Shown piece by piece: positions 43,911 through 56,850 of a stretch of 64,000 nucleotides of DNA. Source of the DNA: Oreohelix idahoensis (lineage: Eukaryota; Mollusca; Gastropoda; Stylommatophora; Oreohelicidae); contig JAMPIV010018965.1 of assembly GCA_024509875.1 (NCBI GenBank), positions 18,547 to 82,546 of the forward strand. Reading direction: 5' to 3'. The position numbers and the translations under genes are program-made. The notes under the pieces were generated by a model that saw only the letters and a list, made by a program, of their open reading frames with translations, did no database searches and was not told the DNA's origin. Each line of letters starts with the position of its first letter. Positions within the stretch are counted from its first letter, which is position 1.

Positions 43911-45469
43911 ATTACCACTTAGCAAGAAACTTGTAGCATTTACATTAGTAAATAAATTGTTTGCACTTACCCCAAATTTTTGGGAAAACTCAATCTCCTT
44001 GAGCAGATTTCACATGGATGCGAGCAATTTTGGTGCATATGCTCTCGAATAAATTTATACACTTGGCCTGAGAAACTAGTAATTCCTCTTTGACGAGTGT
44101 TCTGTGATACACTTGGTCTAGAATATTATTTCTCTCATGACTGATGATCCAATTCCTAGGTTTACATCTGTTTTTACAAAATCCTGGTCCCTGAAGATCG
44201 ACGGTCTGTATTTAAATATGCGGGTTTACTCTTATTGTTTCAGAGTTGCCCAAATACTGTCGATCTGTTACTTCTGATATAAGAACACTAGGTCCGATCC
44301 TTCTCTTCCTGTATGTTGGGAGTTGCTCGTATGAAGTTGCGAAGTTGTCTGTTCTGTGTTACTGAGTTCACTAGATTATATCTCTCATTCTCAGTTCAGA
44401 TCACAGATGTTGTTTTGAATGTTCCAATAGAATGCATTGTATATTCCGGCATCTCACTTCAAACCAATCAAATCTCCCAAGCACTGTTTGGATGAGGAAG
44501 GTTTAATTCCAAATATCCCCTCGCGTGTTTTAATATTACATTTAAAATTCACACGTGACCTCTTTATAATAAGACGTAATATTGTTCCGGCTGCACCTAT
44601 CGGCCTCGCACAATATTGTGACCATGTTTTCCTGGCGTAATGTCTTCCACCAAAATGTCTACCCCGACAGGTTATCCAGTTATCGCCTTTATCTGCTTGC
44701 CTCCGCCAGCCAGATGTCTGGTCAGACAATGTTGTCTTTTTTCCAATTCAAGCTTGTGTCAACACGGTCATTAGCTTTTCACTGTTGTCAAATGTTGGAC
44801 CGGCGGGTTTCAAAGGCTGGTCAGACTGAGAGAATAGATAAGCGTATGACCAGTATAATTACCTGGTATTATCGCATGTACCTTGCGAAAGGTAAACAAT
44901 TCTGCGTTTAAAGCAGAAACGTTTGTAGGGAAGTAGAGTGTTAGAGATTTCACCTTACTAGATTCAACATAGAGAGTAAAATAATGAATAAAAGGGCAAA
45001 ACATCACCAAATAATAAAGCAAATTGAATAGGGGAGAAAAAGAGAAAATTGAAGAAAAAAATGATACTGACTGAGTGGACGTGCGATCGCACATCTGGAT
45101 CGTCACAGTTGGGAATATTAGAGGAAAAGATTAAAGAGGTGCAGATACCACGTGAAGTTTTCGTTTGTGAGGTACAGCAGCCATCTTGATTTCCTTAACA
45201 ATTAGGAAATAGCAATAAGTTAAGTTTTGTCTAGTACCATAATCGTAACTTACTAGGAAATTGGTTAAATGTTAATAATTTATGTTATTAGTTGAGCAAA
45301 TAATTTAAATTTACCAGACCCAATTAGACTGACAACTTGTGTTAATGAAGTGTTCAACAAGGTGATCATATAATAAATAGTAAGTGAATTTCATCGGTTA
45401 GGTCTACTCGATATGTTTAAAAGAATTTTAAAAAAAAGAAATTAAGGCATACATAATTTAAGAATAAAA
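43911..45469. other. No recognisable gene or element (mirror of 26453-27999)
   Basis: Contains the same overlapping open frames as the left arm (longest 109 codons), again without motifs. Nothing further can be supported. Confidence 0.4.
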
Positions 45470-45720
45470 CAGTGAGACTAGGAATAAACATTAAGTACAT
45501 AAAGACAAAACAGTGAGACTAGGGATAAACATTAGTCTAAGTACATAAAGACAAAACAGTGAGACTAGGGATAAACATTAAGTACATAAAGACAAAACAG
45601 TGAGACTAGGGATAAAACATTAAGTACATAAAGACAAAACAGTGAGACTAGAGATAAAAACATTAAGTACATAAAGACAAAACAGTGAGGACTAGGGATT
45701 AAACATTAAGTACATAAAAG
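45470..45720. repeat. 41-bp minisatellite, mirror copy
   Basis: Six units. The 'agagat' variant and the 6-bp 'tagtct' insertion occur at the positions mirrored from the left array, while some units carry additional single A insertions ('gataaaacatt', 'gataaaaacatt') not seen on the left. Confidence 0.92.
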
Positions 45721-45984
45721 ACCAATCACATAATGAAAATAATAGTAACCAATTGAAACAAACGGAGCTAACGGAAATAAGAAAGAAAACAAAATTATAG
45801 AAACACAATGCCAGCGATGACCAGGTAGGAAGGAAAGAGCGTGGTCAAGAAAACTGAAAAGGACTTAACACCAACCAGACAGAAAAGACCAGGATCACGA
45901 GCCCTAAAGTAGGTGACACAGAAACAAAGGACAGGACAACGACAATAAGAAAACACTGAAAGGGGGATCAGAAATAAAAACTAA

Positions 45985-46035
45985 AGTGGTGAATCAAGAA
46001 ATCAGTGACAAACCAGTTTAAACAAACAGTGGTTA
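45985..46035. repeat. Stub of the 42-bp minisatellite, mirror copy
   Basis: Partner of 25889-25938, adjoining the 3' tail of the LINE copy at 46036. Confidence 0.82.
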
Positions 46036-47051
46036 GAACGAAACGAACTTTATTTTGTCAAGGGTTAAGAGTTGGGGCACGCAGGCCCGTCTTACATTCT
46101 GCCCTTCTTCTCTCTGTCATCTTACATATCGTATCCTTTCAATAGCACATGCATTTTGAGCATTATTTAAGCATACAACATTATCAAGATAAAATAATAA
46201 CATAACATTTGTAACATCCAGTCATAATCAAATTTAATGTATCTAAAAAACATTAAAAAAGAGGGAGAAAAAAATTAATTAAAAATAAATTTAAAAATTT
46301 TGATTTTAAAAAAAAATACAATAAAAAACAACAAAACCTTACAAACACACAAAATCTAAAACCATTCATACAGTAAATTAAACTTAATTTGAAACGTAAT
46401 TAGTTTATGGTGGCATATAATAAGAACTCGTGACATTTTGGAAATCTGCTGCTGAATTACCTGGGACTTCGTGTGTTTGTCAGCGCATGGCGGAAAATGT
46501 GTTCCCACAGGTGAGCAGCTTTGAGTCCCAAACAGATACTGCCACAGGATTAGAGTGAATTGTTGACGCCTCCACTATATGAGATCCAGCTTTATGACCT
46601 ATGCTCCTTAGGGGAGGTAAAGGGTATTGGCTGATAGATGAGAATCGTGCATATAGGCCCGTCTACATTTTGCCCTTCCTCTTACTCATCTTTATTGCTA
46701 GTTATCCAGACATTCTCCAACTAATTAAGGTATTAGTTCAATGACGATGCAACATTATAAGTAGTATAAAAGCATACATTTACAGTATCTGATTACAATT
46801 AAGAAGTAATGTATATTAAAATGAAAAACTAGATCATCAGACCTTCCATGCAGTGTATTAAATAATAATTCGAAATATATATCCCTTAGGGCGGCATATA
46901 ATTGGCACTCATAATGTATTTGAACAGTCTACGATTATATGAGTAGGGATTGAGCATGTTTTTCAGGTCATGTGGAAGATTGTTCCAAAGATAAGCAGCT
47001 GAGTAAGCCAAGCTCTTCTTGAACAAATCTAGCCTCGGCTTGGGTATGTGT
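46036..47051 (-). pseudogene. Two LINE 3' ends, mirror copy
   Basis: Partner of 24888-25888. It holds the tailed 3' UTR (46036 to about 46560) and then the RT C-terminal block with its own UTR (about 46630-47046), both carrying 'ggcccgtctacatt' type words. The right-hand end abuts the 5' LTR at 47052, with the TGTGT target-site copy at 47047-47051. Confidence 0.72.
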
Positions 47052-47238
47052 TGTAATATAATACATTAAAATACGAAACCACACGTTTGTAATAATATGC
47101 GAATCTTCACATGTACGATATCCTGTAAAATAAACATGGCTGCAAACTGAACACGCTTTTACTGTGTGCCTTCTGAAACATGTGTGTGCTTGTGAAGATG
47201 ACGAGTTAACGCTTATATACATACAGCAGAACATTACA
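47052..47238 (+). repeat. 5' LTR of the right Gypsy element
   Basis: Begins TGTAATATA and ends ACATTACA; a few 1-2 base insertions relative to the 183-bp LTRs elsewhere. Confidence 0.9.
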
Positions 47239-47333
47239 TGGTGGCAGCGGTCGATACCGGACCGACGCAAAACAGCTACACGATAACACGTGAGTACAGT
47301 TTGTTCGGCTAATTTTCGTCATTGAGGTCAACC

Positions 47334-48524
47334 ATGGCGGCTAAACACTACCGCAGCGCACCGCAAATGCGATTTGCCGGTCGAGATGATAAGAGTGAAG
47401 CTTTCTTGTTATGGCGCCAACGCATAGATCTATATTCCAAGACCACTGGTCTGGAAGGACAAACCTTAACTCCATATATCCTAGAAGCATTGGACGATGA
47501 AGGTTTGAAACTTCACAACAGTCTTGCTACCGCCACGACTGTGGAGTCGGCGACAGGCCCCGCAGCCATATTGGACGAATTTGAAAAAACGTCTGATAAT
47601 AAAGCACACGAACTTTAGAGCGGCAAGATTAGAACTTCACCACCTGCGACAGAAACCTGGTGAAAGTATAGATGATTTCTTCACTCGCATCAAGGAGAAA
47701 AACAAGTGTATGTAAATTTAACGAAGAAAAAGAGCGAATTATTGAACAGATTCCTTCTTAGCACACCAATGCCAGAGTTCCAGAAATGGCTACTGAGCCA
47801 GAGTGATACACTAACTTTACAACAACTTCTGGATGAAGGCAGGAAACACAAGGCACAAACACTAAACATTAAACAAATTCAGCAAGGTACATTAGCAGCC
47901 CAGGTGGATGCAGTGAAAAGCTATAAACCTAGACACAACAAAGCAACTGGTTCGAAGCAACAAGAAAAACACAACACAAGCAGAGGTGCTATGTGTAAAT
48001 GTTGTGGCCTAAACCACATACAAAACCACTGTCCAGCTAAAGACTCTACATGTCATTACTGCAGAAAGAGGGGCCACTGGATAAAATTATGTTTCATGAG
48101 GAAACAAGACAGTGCTCAACACAAACTTCACAGCAGAAAGTCGTCAAAACAAACACACTCTATGATGACTGAGGACTTTGACTCCAGTGAAGAAAGTGAT
48201 CCTTCCATTTTTGATACTGTGAAGATACTAACTTTCAGTAATGAACCAAAGAGAACGCAGGCTTTCTGCAAGGTACAATTCCGAATACCAGGATTTAAAA
48301 TGCACAAAGAAAGAAATATTCGGTTCAAGATAGACACAGGTGCCCAAGGTAACACTCTACCTTTAAGAATATTCAGACAGATCATGCCTGACAAGGTGGA
48401 TGAGCAAGGATTTCCCACAAGGGATGTAAAAAGTAGGAGTGGCAGGACAAAGCTAAGAGCTTACAACGGAACAAGTATAGACTGTTTCGGAGCAGTAACA
48501 CTTGAATGTTCATACGGAGACTGA
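47334..48524 (+). pseudogene. Gypsy gag-protease, mirror copy, frameshifted
   Basis: Starts at the ATG at 47334. A one-base loss near 47590 throws the frame out after FEK, and the original frame is only regained past 47706 after a second shift near 47700. From there the two zinc knuckles (CKCCGLNHIQNHC; CHYCRKRGHWIKLC) and DTGAQGNTLP read as in the left copy. Before the first shift several substitutions cluster (about 47500-47570: KLHNSLATATTVESATG against the left KIYNSFATAMPVEFATD), a local burst of difference in an otherwise near-identical gene. Confidence 0.85.
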
Positions 48525-49626
48525 ATGGACATCATCAACATTTTACTTGGTAGATGTTGAAGGACCTGCAATTTTGGGTTTGCCAATGTGCGAAAAGCTG
48601 AGTGTGGTAACTATTATCAACATTAAAGAGGGTATAGGTCTTGCAGATGCTCTCAGCAGACTACCAAACCCCAACAAGACAGCAGATCTTACCCCAAACA
48701 TCAAAGTTGATTTTGTCAAGTTTAGCGATAATCAGCTTGAACACATCAGAGAAGACACAATGAGAGATCCTATCCTTAACTCTCTCAAAGAACTGATATA
48801 CCATGGATGGCCAAGCTCTATCAGGGAAGTTCCAACACACATCTGTCCATACTACTCTATGAGGGACGAGTTAAGCATCGAAGATGGTCTGATCCTTAAA
48901 GGAGATCGCATTGTTGTACCAGAAACACAACGCGATATCATTTTTAAACAGCTCCATAATAGTCACCTTGGTATTGTGAAGACACAACTGAGAGCAAAGA
49001 AAGATGTTTACTGGCCACAGATAAACAAGGACATAGAAACACTATGTAAAAACTGTTCAATTTGCCAAGAACATGCAAATAGGCAGTGCAGAGAACCTCT
49101 CATACCATCAGACATACCATTGAGCCCTTGGAGCATTATAGGAACTGATATTTTCTCCATCGACAATAATGACTATCTTATTTGTGCTGATTACTACAGC
49201 AAATTTTCCATCATTGAGAAACTTCCACAACCCTCACCATCAGCTGTTATTGCAGACATTACAAAGAAGTATTGCAGCATATTTGGCATCCCAGATGAAA
49301 TTAGATCAGACAACGGTCCACATTTCTCAGGTCAAGCATACAGAAACTTCACTAAGGACTGGAAGATCAAACACACAACATCATCACCTAGATACCCTAA
49401 ATCTAATGGTTTCATTGAGAGACAGATACAAACTATCAAGTCAATCATGAAGAAAACAAGAACAGAGGATGTACACCTAGCACTCTTGAGATGGAGAACA
49501 CACCGGTAGACAGTAAGATCGACAGTCCAGCAGAACTTATGTTTGATAGAAGAATTAAAGACCGTCTACCATCTAAGGTCCACTTCCGTCCACAACATAA
49601 AGACAGCACATATGATCAACTTTAGC
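48502..49626 (+). pseudogene. Gypsy integrase remnant, mirror copy, truncated frame
   Basis: Same protease-tail/RNase H-tail fusion and intact HHCC and DDX35E blocks as the left copy, up to RWRT. There a small deletion near 49500 ('gagaacacaccgg' for 'gagaacaacaccgg') shifts the frame and ends it at 49509. Sequence homology continues to about 49626. One Ile codon of the left copy is also absent near 48700. Confidence 0.86.
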
Positions 49627-49700
49627 ATCGTCAGCAAGTTCAGAAATCCAACTATGACAAATGTGCTAAAGACTTACCACCATTATATCCTGGTCAGCAT

Positions 49701-50048
49701 GTGACTACCTACAACCACGACAATGACACATGGTCAAAAGCAACAATCATTTCCAGAAACCCTGAACCCAGGAGCTATACCTTAAGACCAGACAGCAGCA
49801 ACAACCTCCTGAGGCGAAACAGAGTGGACATAAGAGAAATCCCACAGAATACAACAGAGCAGAGAATTCCCATGCTTTCAACAGACAATGCAGTAACTTC
49901 AGACCTTGGTGCCCCACAAAACCAACAAGCGCCAAGGCCAATATCACAACCAACTCAAGCTAAACCAGGGACTTCCGCAGAACTACCAGCCCTTTACACC
50001 ACTCGTTCTGGCCGTACAGTGACACCTCCCAGCCGATACAGACAGTGA
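49701..50048 (+). CDS. Gypsy pol C-terminal tail, mirror copy
   Basis: Open 115-codon frame matching 21894-22241 except Asp for Glu at residue 8. As on the left, it is disconnected from integrase. Confidence 0.65.
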   Translation: MTTYNHDNDTWSKATIISRNPEPRSYTLRPDSSNNLLRRNRVDIREIPQNTTEQRIPMLSTDNAVTSDLGAPQNQQAPRPISQPTQAKPGTSAELPALYTTRSGRTVTPPSRYRQ

Positions 50049-50145
50049 CATATATACTCACACTGAGCATTACACATACTTATCCTTTCTCACATGAAAC
50101 ATTTCGTTGGAAATGTTTGCACACATTTTTTTTAAAAACGGGGGA

Positions 50146-50328
50146 TGTAATATAATACATAAATACGAAACCACACATTGTAATATAATGCGAATCTTGA
50201 CATGTACGAAATCCTGTAAATAAACATGGCTACAAACTGAACATGCTTTTACTGAGTGCCTTCTGAAACATGTGTGTGCTTGTGAAGATGACGAGGTAAT
50301 GCTTATATACATACATCATAACATTACA
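50146..50328 (+). repeat. 3' LTR of the right Gypsy element
   Basis: 183 bp, TGTAAT to ATTACA, followed by the target-site copy TGTGT. Confidence 0.9.
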
Positions 50329-50333
50329 TGTGT

Positions 50334-51787
50334 AACTGGTTTAAGCGGTTACTACATTTTTCATTGAATTTTAAAAGTGGCCACAGGTGCGTTGTAGCAT
50401 TCTGTGACAAGATTTTGTGAGCGAATTTAGCTTTGTTAAATAGGAAGCGCTTTCTAAGGGGTAATATTTTAAGATAGTTATATTGATCTATACAATGTGT
50501 TTGGTGTTTATCAGCAACTAACCGCACTGCACGTTTTTGAAGTGAATGAAGCCTTTTTGTGTTGGATATGTAACAATGTCGCAGTATATATGTTTGACAA
50601 AATATTAAGTTGGTCACGCTATTGAGTGGCAACATTGTGATAATGAAAAAAAACCCATTTAGTTAGCTGACCAGAAGGGAAGTGAACAAAAATTCTGGCG
50701 GGATAAGTTAGTTGAGTTACTGACTATCGACCAGGATAGGTCGTCTTTTGGTTCCCAGTCAGCGTTTTGCTGGAGAGAGTCTGCCAATTGTGGTTTTGAT
50801 TTAGTGATTGCATTTTCTTCATGCGATCTTTGGAATGTAGTGCATAATGCTAGAGTGTTTTAATGTATTTTTTATAGTGGTATTTGCTTAGATCAGTGTT
50901 GTTAAGTCATTTGTGATTCAGTTTTGGCCTGATCATAGTACATGAGTCGCTGGTGAGCGAAAGTCATTGTGATGTCCATTTAGGATGGTCATACCAGTGG
51001 GTATGATACTTATACATTAAGTTATTAGTAGTGCAAGCTGCATTTGGTTTCTTGGGTCAGTGTGTTTCATATGTAGAGTTAGCCGTGTGTGGCTACACTG
51101 TGTGCTGTGCATTATTAAAAGGGAACTTACCTGTGAAAGGTGTTATAGTTTATTATTGTCAACTAGTGTATGCTGTGGTCGTATCCTTAGATAATGAGGC
51201 CGAGATAGGATATTTGTTAAGATGGCAAATCCATAGCATAACTAGCTCCTGACAAACAACCATCCCAGATTGTGGAACAATAGTCTAGGTATGTTTGTAT
51301 ATGAGATGTGTAGAACATTTTTCTTGCCCCTCATCCAGGAAGTGTTTGATTTTGGCTAATTGGTAAACTTTTTGTGCCGTTAGCTTTGTGAGTGCACTTA
51401 CATGTAAGTTCCAGCTTAGGTGCTGGTCAACAGTTAGACCTAGAGTTTTATGTTCATTTACGTTTTCAATTAGTGATGTTCCAATGTAGAGCTGAAGTGT
51501 TGTTTTCTGCGAGTTTTGTAGTTGTTGTCTGGTTGATATTAACATACATTTCATTTTACTAATATTTATTTTCATTCGATTCTCGTTGCTCCACTTAATA
51601 AGATTATGTGTATCAGTTTGTAAAGATAGTTCTAGTGAGGTGCAACTTTTGTCACTAGTGTAAACAGTAAAGTCATCGGCAAACAGGTCACAGGATGAAT
51701 GTTTGATGTGCAGAAGAAGATCATTAATGTATACGGCAAAGAGAAGAGGCCGAGAAATATAGCCCTGAGAACACCAATATCGACAAA
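50334..51787 (-). pseudogene. 5'-truncated LINE RT, mirror copy (interrupted)
   Basis: Partner of 20158-21610. The RT core (51787-51250) contains GPLLF-like and FADDFTVY blocks. The C-terminal LHSLQKRAVRLV block lies at about 50520-50560. A one-base change near 51755-51775 alters the GVPQG start. Split by the MITE-like insert 50605-51249 and continued beyond the Gypsy element at 46036-47051. Confidence 0.8.
50605..51249. mobile_element. MITE-like insertion, mirror copy
   Basis: Inverted partner of 20693-21337, again flanked by TGACAAA direct repeats. Length and ends agree with the left copy. Confidence 0.55.
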
Positions 51788-52748
51788 ACATCAGTAACAA
51801 ACTAAACAAACAGTGGTGATACAAAACATCAGTGACAAAACTAGTTAAACAAACAGTGGGTGAGTCAACACATTAGTGACAAACTAGTTAAGAAAACAGT
51901 GGTGAGACAAAATAGTTAAGAAATCTGGTGAGTCAACACATCAGTGACAAGCAAGTTAAACAAACAGTGGTGAGTCAACACATCAATGACAAACTAGTTA
52001 AACAAATAGTGGTTAGTCAAAACATTAGTGACAAACTAATGAAGCAACAGTGGTGCGTCAATACATCAGTGACAAACTAGTTAAACAAACAGTTATGAGT
52101 CAATACATCAGTGACAAACTAGATAAACAAACAGTGGTGTGTCAACACATCAGTGATAAACTAGTTAAACAAACAATGGTGAGTCAACACGTCAGTGAAA
52201 AGCAAGTTAATCAACCAGTCGTGAGTCAACACATCAATGACAAACAGTGGTGAAGGAAAATATCAGTGATAAACTAGTTAAGCAAACAGTGTTTAGTCAG
52301 CAAATCAGTGACAGTCCTGATAAACAAAAAGTGATGAGTCAACAAATCAGTAATACACTAGTTAAACAATCAGTGGTGAGTCAACACATCAGTTACAAAC
52401 TAGTTAATCAAACAGTGGCGAGTCAGCACACCAGTGACAAACTAGTTAAACAAACAGTGGTGAGTCAAAAATCAGGGACAAACTAGTTTAAACAAATAGT
52501 GGTGAGTCAACAAATCAGTGACACACACGTAAAACAAACCGTGGTAAGTCATAAATCAGTAACAAACTAGTTAAACAAACAGTGATGAGTCAACACCTCA
52601 GAGACAATCACTTTAAACAAACAGTGATGAGTCAAGACATCATTGACAAACAAGTTAAACAAACAGTGGTGAGTCAACAAATCAGTGACAAATAAGTTAA
52701 ACAAACAGTGTTGACTCAACAAATAAGTGACAAATAAGTGAAACAAAC
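51788..52748. repeat. 42-bp minisatellite, mirror copy
   Basis: Inverted partner of 19195-20157, same copy number and mostly the same copy-specific variants, with occasional single-base gains (for example 'gtttaaacaaat' near 52487). Confidence 0.92.
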
Positions 52749-52749
52749 A

Positions 52750-53530
52750 TTGGTGAGTATTTATCTACACTTTTGGACTGAATTTGTTTATTGCTTAGTT
52801 TACTTAGTTCTAATTGGAAGGACTCCCAGTTTGCTTTTTTAAAGTTTAATGTAGGTTTAGAGCTTTTTGGACTTGGTCTGTATTTGTCATTTAAATTTAT
52901 TTCTAGGGGCAAGTGTTTGAGCTGGAGTCATTCAGTACTTCCCATTTAGCAGAGGCTAGGTTTGGTGTAATATTACGTATATCTGCTGCTGTATCTACTC
53001 CTCTGCTGCATGGGTTAATCCTTATGATTGAGCCATCATTAAGTATGATTAGCTCAGCTCTTTCAATGTAGTCCAACAGTCTTTTTCCTGCTAGATCATT
53101 ACTGTTGCTACCCCATGCATTGTAGTGTGCATTGAAATCTCCTACCAGTAATGTTATGCTAGTTATTTTGGTTCTGATAGTTTCTATATCAAGGTCAGTT
53201 ATATTTCCCTTTGGGCTACATATATTTATTATCTTTAACTCTTCTGGTTCGTTGTCTATATTTATACTTATTCCTTCCACAAACTGCTCCCATTTTAATA
53301 ATTTGAAATCTTCCTGTACTAAAAAAGCCACACCGTCTCCTCTTCCCTCTTGTTTATCAGTTGTAAGAATTTTACACCCGTGGTAGTTGAGTGTGTATTT
53401 CGGGCTCAGGAGTGTCTCTTGTGTTGCGAAGATTGGTGTTGACTATTTTCCCACAAGAGACATCAGGTTCTTCCTGACACCCATACAGTTCCATTGAACT
53501 ACTTTGATAGATCTATGGTCTTTAGTTTCC
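52750..53530 (-). pseudogene. LINE ORF2 endonuclease, mirror copy
   Basis: Partner of 18411-19194. GDFNAHYNAWGS is intact. The 142-codon frame (53331-52903) covers most of the domain, with a few substitutions near its start (for example FVEGISINID against FVQGQSINID). Confidence 0.8.
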
Positions 53531-55210
53531 ATAATACATGGTTAGCTTAGTTGTTCTGGTTATTTGATTCATTGATAAGATCTATTTTGTGGTTTTCCCA
53601 CCATCTCTCATGTTCTCCACAAACTCCTCATTCCAAGTAGTTATTTTACTCCGGATTCTTTCTACGAGGTATGGTAGGAGTAGTTCCACTGTTTCCTTAA
53701 TTTTTTTTCCTTCCATATATTCTTTGTTTTCCTAGTTTTTAAAAAATTATATCCTCTTGCCATTTTTCCGCTGTCAAAAGTGCTCTTTCCATCTCTATTT
53801 GTTTAGGATTTCTTCATTAGCCTATTATATTTCTGCAATTTTTTTTAGGTCTCTCTCTATTGCTTGTTGAGCTGTTTTAATTTCTTCGAGTACCATCCTT
53901 ATTGGGTGAGGTAATGTTCTGTTTCTTCTGTGTTTTTATCTCCTTTACTGTTGCTTATGCGTGTTTCACTTTCACCTGCTTTCTGTATTTTCTCCTTTCT
54001 GTCTTTTACTTCAGTGGGGTTTTTTTCTTTTATTTGTTTCTTAATGTTATTTTCTTGGAAGTTATGGAGATGTTTGTTTATTTTCTGTCTTTCTTTGATT
54101 TTCCAGGATGGTGTGTTTGTTTCTAGTAATTCTTTGAGTATGCGTTTTTCTCTTGACAGATTGTGCAACCTTGATACCTGACACTGTGGTTAACCTGGTA
54201 GTTTGCATATCTTCTCTTTTTGTTTCCTTGTTTGTATTCTTTGTCCTACTTAGCCATTATGCAGTCTCCAGGTTTGTGTGCTCCCGCTCAGAGACTGCAC
54301 CGTGTTGCACTTTTACTAACATGATGCATTGATAGTTCGTGCATTGGATAATGTTAAATATGAAGATTTATGCCTTTTTGACTCTCTGGCGCAGTTTGAC
54401 CTCCTTCAGTATTTTTGTACCTATTATGCTTATCACTATCACTGCAGTATTTTTGTATTGATTAGTTTTTACTCTTTCTACATTTTCTATCTTTATTTCT
54501 GGGTTTTCTTTCACTTTATTGTCTGGATCTCCTCTTCTGTTAGGTTTGGGTCGATTTCTTTGAAAACGAATTTTATAATTTCTTTTATCAACTTAATTTG
54601 TATCTTTATCTTATGTGCAAGTAGTACTTCTTTAGGGTTACTCGTCAGCTCCTTCATTATAGTGTTGGCTTTTTCGGTGTTATTTAATCTGAGTGCTACT
54701 CCATTTTATTGTTTCTAGATTTTATCAATGGATTTTTTATCTATTGCTTTTCCAGGATGACCTGGATTTTGTCATTCAGGAGAACTCTAAACGTGGCTTC
54801 TGTTCCAGCTATTTGTGATTTTAAACACTTTTTTTGTTTAGTTTCCTTCAGACTTCGGTTGGAAAACTCTTTATTTTCTCCTCCTCTGGTGTCCTTACTT
54901 ATTTTAGTTGTGTTTTCCTGGTTGTTCTGATTTTAACGTTCCCTGTGTCCAGTCAGTTTTTTAGCTGTCTGTGTTCCTGAGTCTTCACCTTTTGGTTTAC
55001 GCACCTTACTTCACGTGGACTTTTTTTGAAAATACCACACCCGACCTGGTTGAATATGATTTTGTCGTTTATTTAACTCCTTGACAAACAAAGGCGTAGG
55101 CAGGAGGCAATGGGGCAATTTTCTCAAGCTACTACACTTGAGAAATCGCTCGCCAAGATACCAGACCTTTATACAGTAAAGAATTAGAATTCAGAATTCC
55201 TTCTTTTTAA
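53531..55210 (-). pseudogene. LINE ORF1 relic, mirror copy
   Basis: Partner of 16730-18410 with the same damaged zinc-knuckle codons (53,970-54,300 region on the minus strand). The sense-strand open frames of 74-129 codons here are the antisense of this relic, and they are identical in both arms. Confidence 0.5.
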
Positions 55211-55544
55211 CCGGACCTTTTATTGGAGAACCGTATAAGACTTACAATGCACAGGAAATCTCAACATTTTACTAAGGAACACCGGGATTAGAAAACTGAA
55301 GAAAGACACGGAGTCAAAGGGAATTGAAGTTAAAATGAACGACCCCCAGCACACGTGTAAGAGGCCTAACCCAGTGCCGCCTTTTATTCGTCCGGGCAAA
55401 AAAACGTCTGTGAAGCCAAGATTGGGCGTAAGTTGTCATTTTACATTTCATATTTAATTACTAACATGTGAACTAACATATATATTTGGATACATTACAC
55501 TTTGAATTTTCATATGTGAGAATCACTAGTGGATGTCCCAGTTT

Positions 55545-56850
55545 TTTTTAGGCTGGCAACCTCAGCGTATAGAATGATGATTCATGAACCACCACTGCAC
55601 GGGCTGGTGACTGCTTTATTGCTAGTGTCTTAAAGGGAACTACAACCCATAAAGAGCCCTAGGTTCCATATGGAGCAAGGAGGGAAAGATGAGAGGAATG
55701 ATGTGCATTCTAGTAATAACAAACAGTTTTCAAACCAGTGTAGATGTAAATTAAAACATATTCACTTTTCAAATTAATGGAAGTTTCCAACTTTTTCCAC
55801 CAGTGGAGATGTATATGTAAACATACTCTATCTGTATTATCAACCTTTTCATTTAAATGTAATGTAAAGCTAAAGCTATTCTATTTAAATGAAGAATGTT
55901 TATCCCGAGGGGTTAAATGTAATTCTCATCAAGGGTAACTTCTGAGTTAATTGGGATGGTGGTATGGGAAGACAGGAACCCATAACTATGGGGTGGAAAA
56001 TGCAATACTCATAAAAGTGTTCGTTCCTATTCTTCTGTCATAGTTATTGGTGGTACCAGCAGAACGTACTATCTCTGAAACAAGCATGGAACAGTGGCCT
56101 AAGCTTTAAGACGAAGGATCCATTTAGTAGACTTTCCTCTACATTTCTGGGAGATGAGCTACACCCAAAAACCTTGACCAGTGACGAGCGTGATCAGTGT
56201 AAATAAAAACCAGCCCATTAGAAGAATTAGAACGGTTATTGGCAGCTAAGTTCAAATATATGCTGACACTTGAATTTCTTGTAATCATACAATCCCTAAA
56301 GACTGTGATGATAACTTTTCTTGATACATAACTTTTCAAATATTTTTCCAATTGTTACAACTTAAAGTGATTATTACATTTTGTATTTGTAATTTATACA
56401 AATTTAACTTCGATTTAAAATTATTACAAAGTTGTCCATGTTTGTCTCAGTCAATTTTACTACACTCTAAACCCCAGTTAAACTATTGAATCATAATATA
56501 ATTCGACTCAGTATATCAGGGGTGTGGAGGGCTTGAACGAGCTGAACTTAATCAGCGCTTAAATCCTTCGCAAAAGATGTTCCATAAGATTTACAGAGAT
56601 AGCTATCCACTTCCGCCCAAGCGGTGTTTGTTAACGACTTATTCCTGAACTATCTAGTGACATTGCACTCCCATGTGATAAAGCTTTACTACCAAAATCT
56701 CCTATCTACATTTCTGCGAAGAGTAATCTTGCTACAAGATCTATGTTTCTAATTGAAGCCTATATTTGACACTAAGATGATGTTTTAGGCGTCATTACTG
56801 GCCACTACTGCATAACAGTCCGGAGGCAATACTTGTGTCGACAGGCATGT
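55545..56850 (-). repeat. Dispersed repeat family D, copy 1 mirror
   Basis: Partner of 15155-16400. From about 56470 outward it diverges more from the left arm (many indels), ending near the 'ccactactgcataacagtc' block at 56802. Confidence 0.6.

Larger units (their letters stand above)
47052..50328 (+). mobile_element. Gypsy-type LTR retrotransposon, mirror copy, 3277 bp
   Basis: Inverted partner of 21611-24887: 5' LTR 47052-47238 (187 bp with small indels), TGG-starting primer-binding region at 47239, gag, integrase, a polypurine tract damaged to 'aaaaacggggga' before 50146, and 3' LTR 50146-50328. TGTGT duplications lie at 47047-47051 and 50329-50333. It has the same RT/RNase H deletion and protease frame break as the left copy, plus new frameshifts in gag and integrase. 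Confidence 0.92.
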
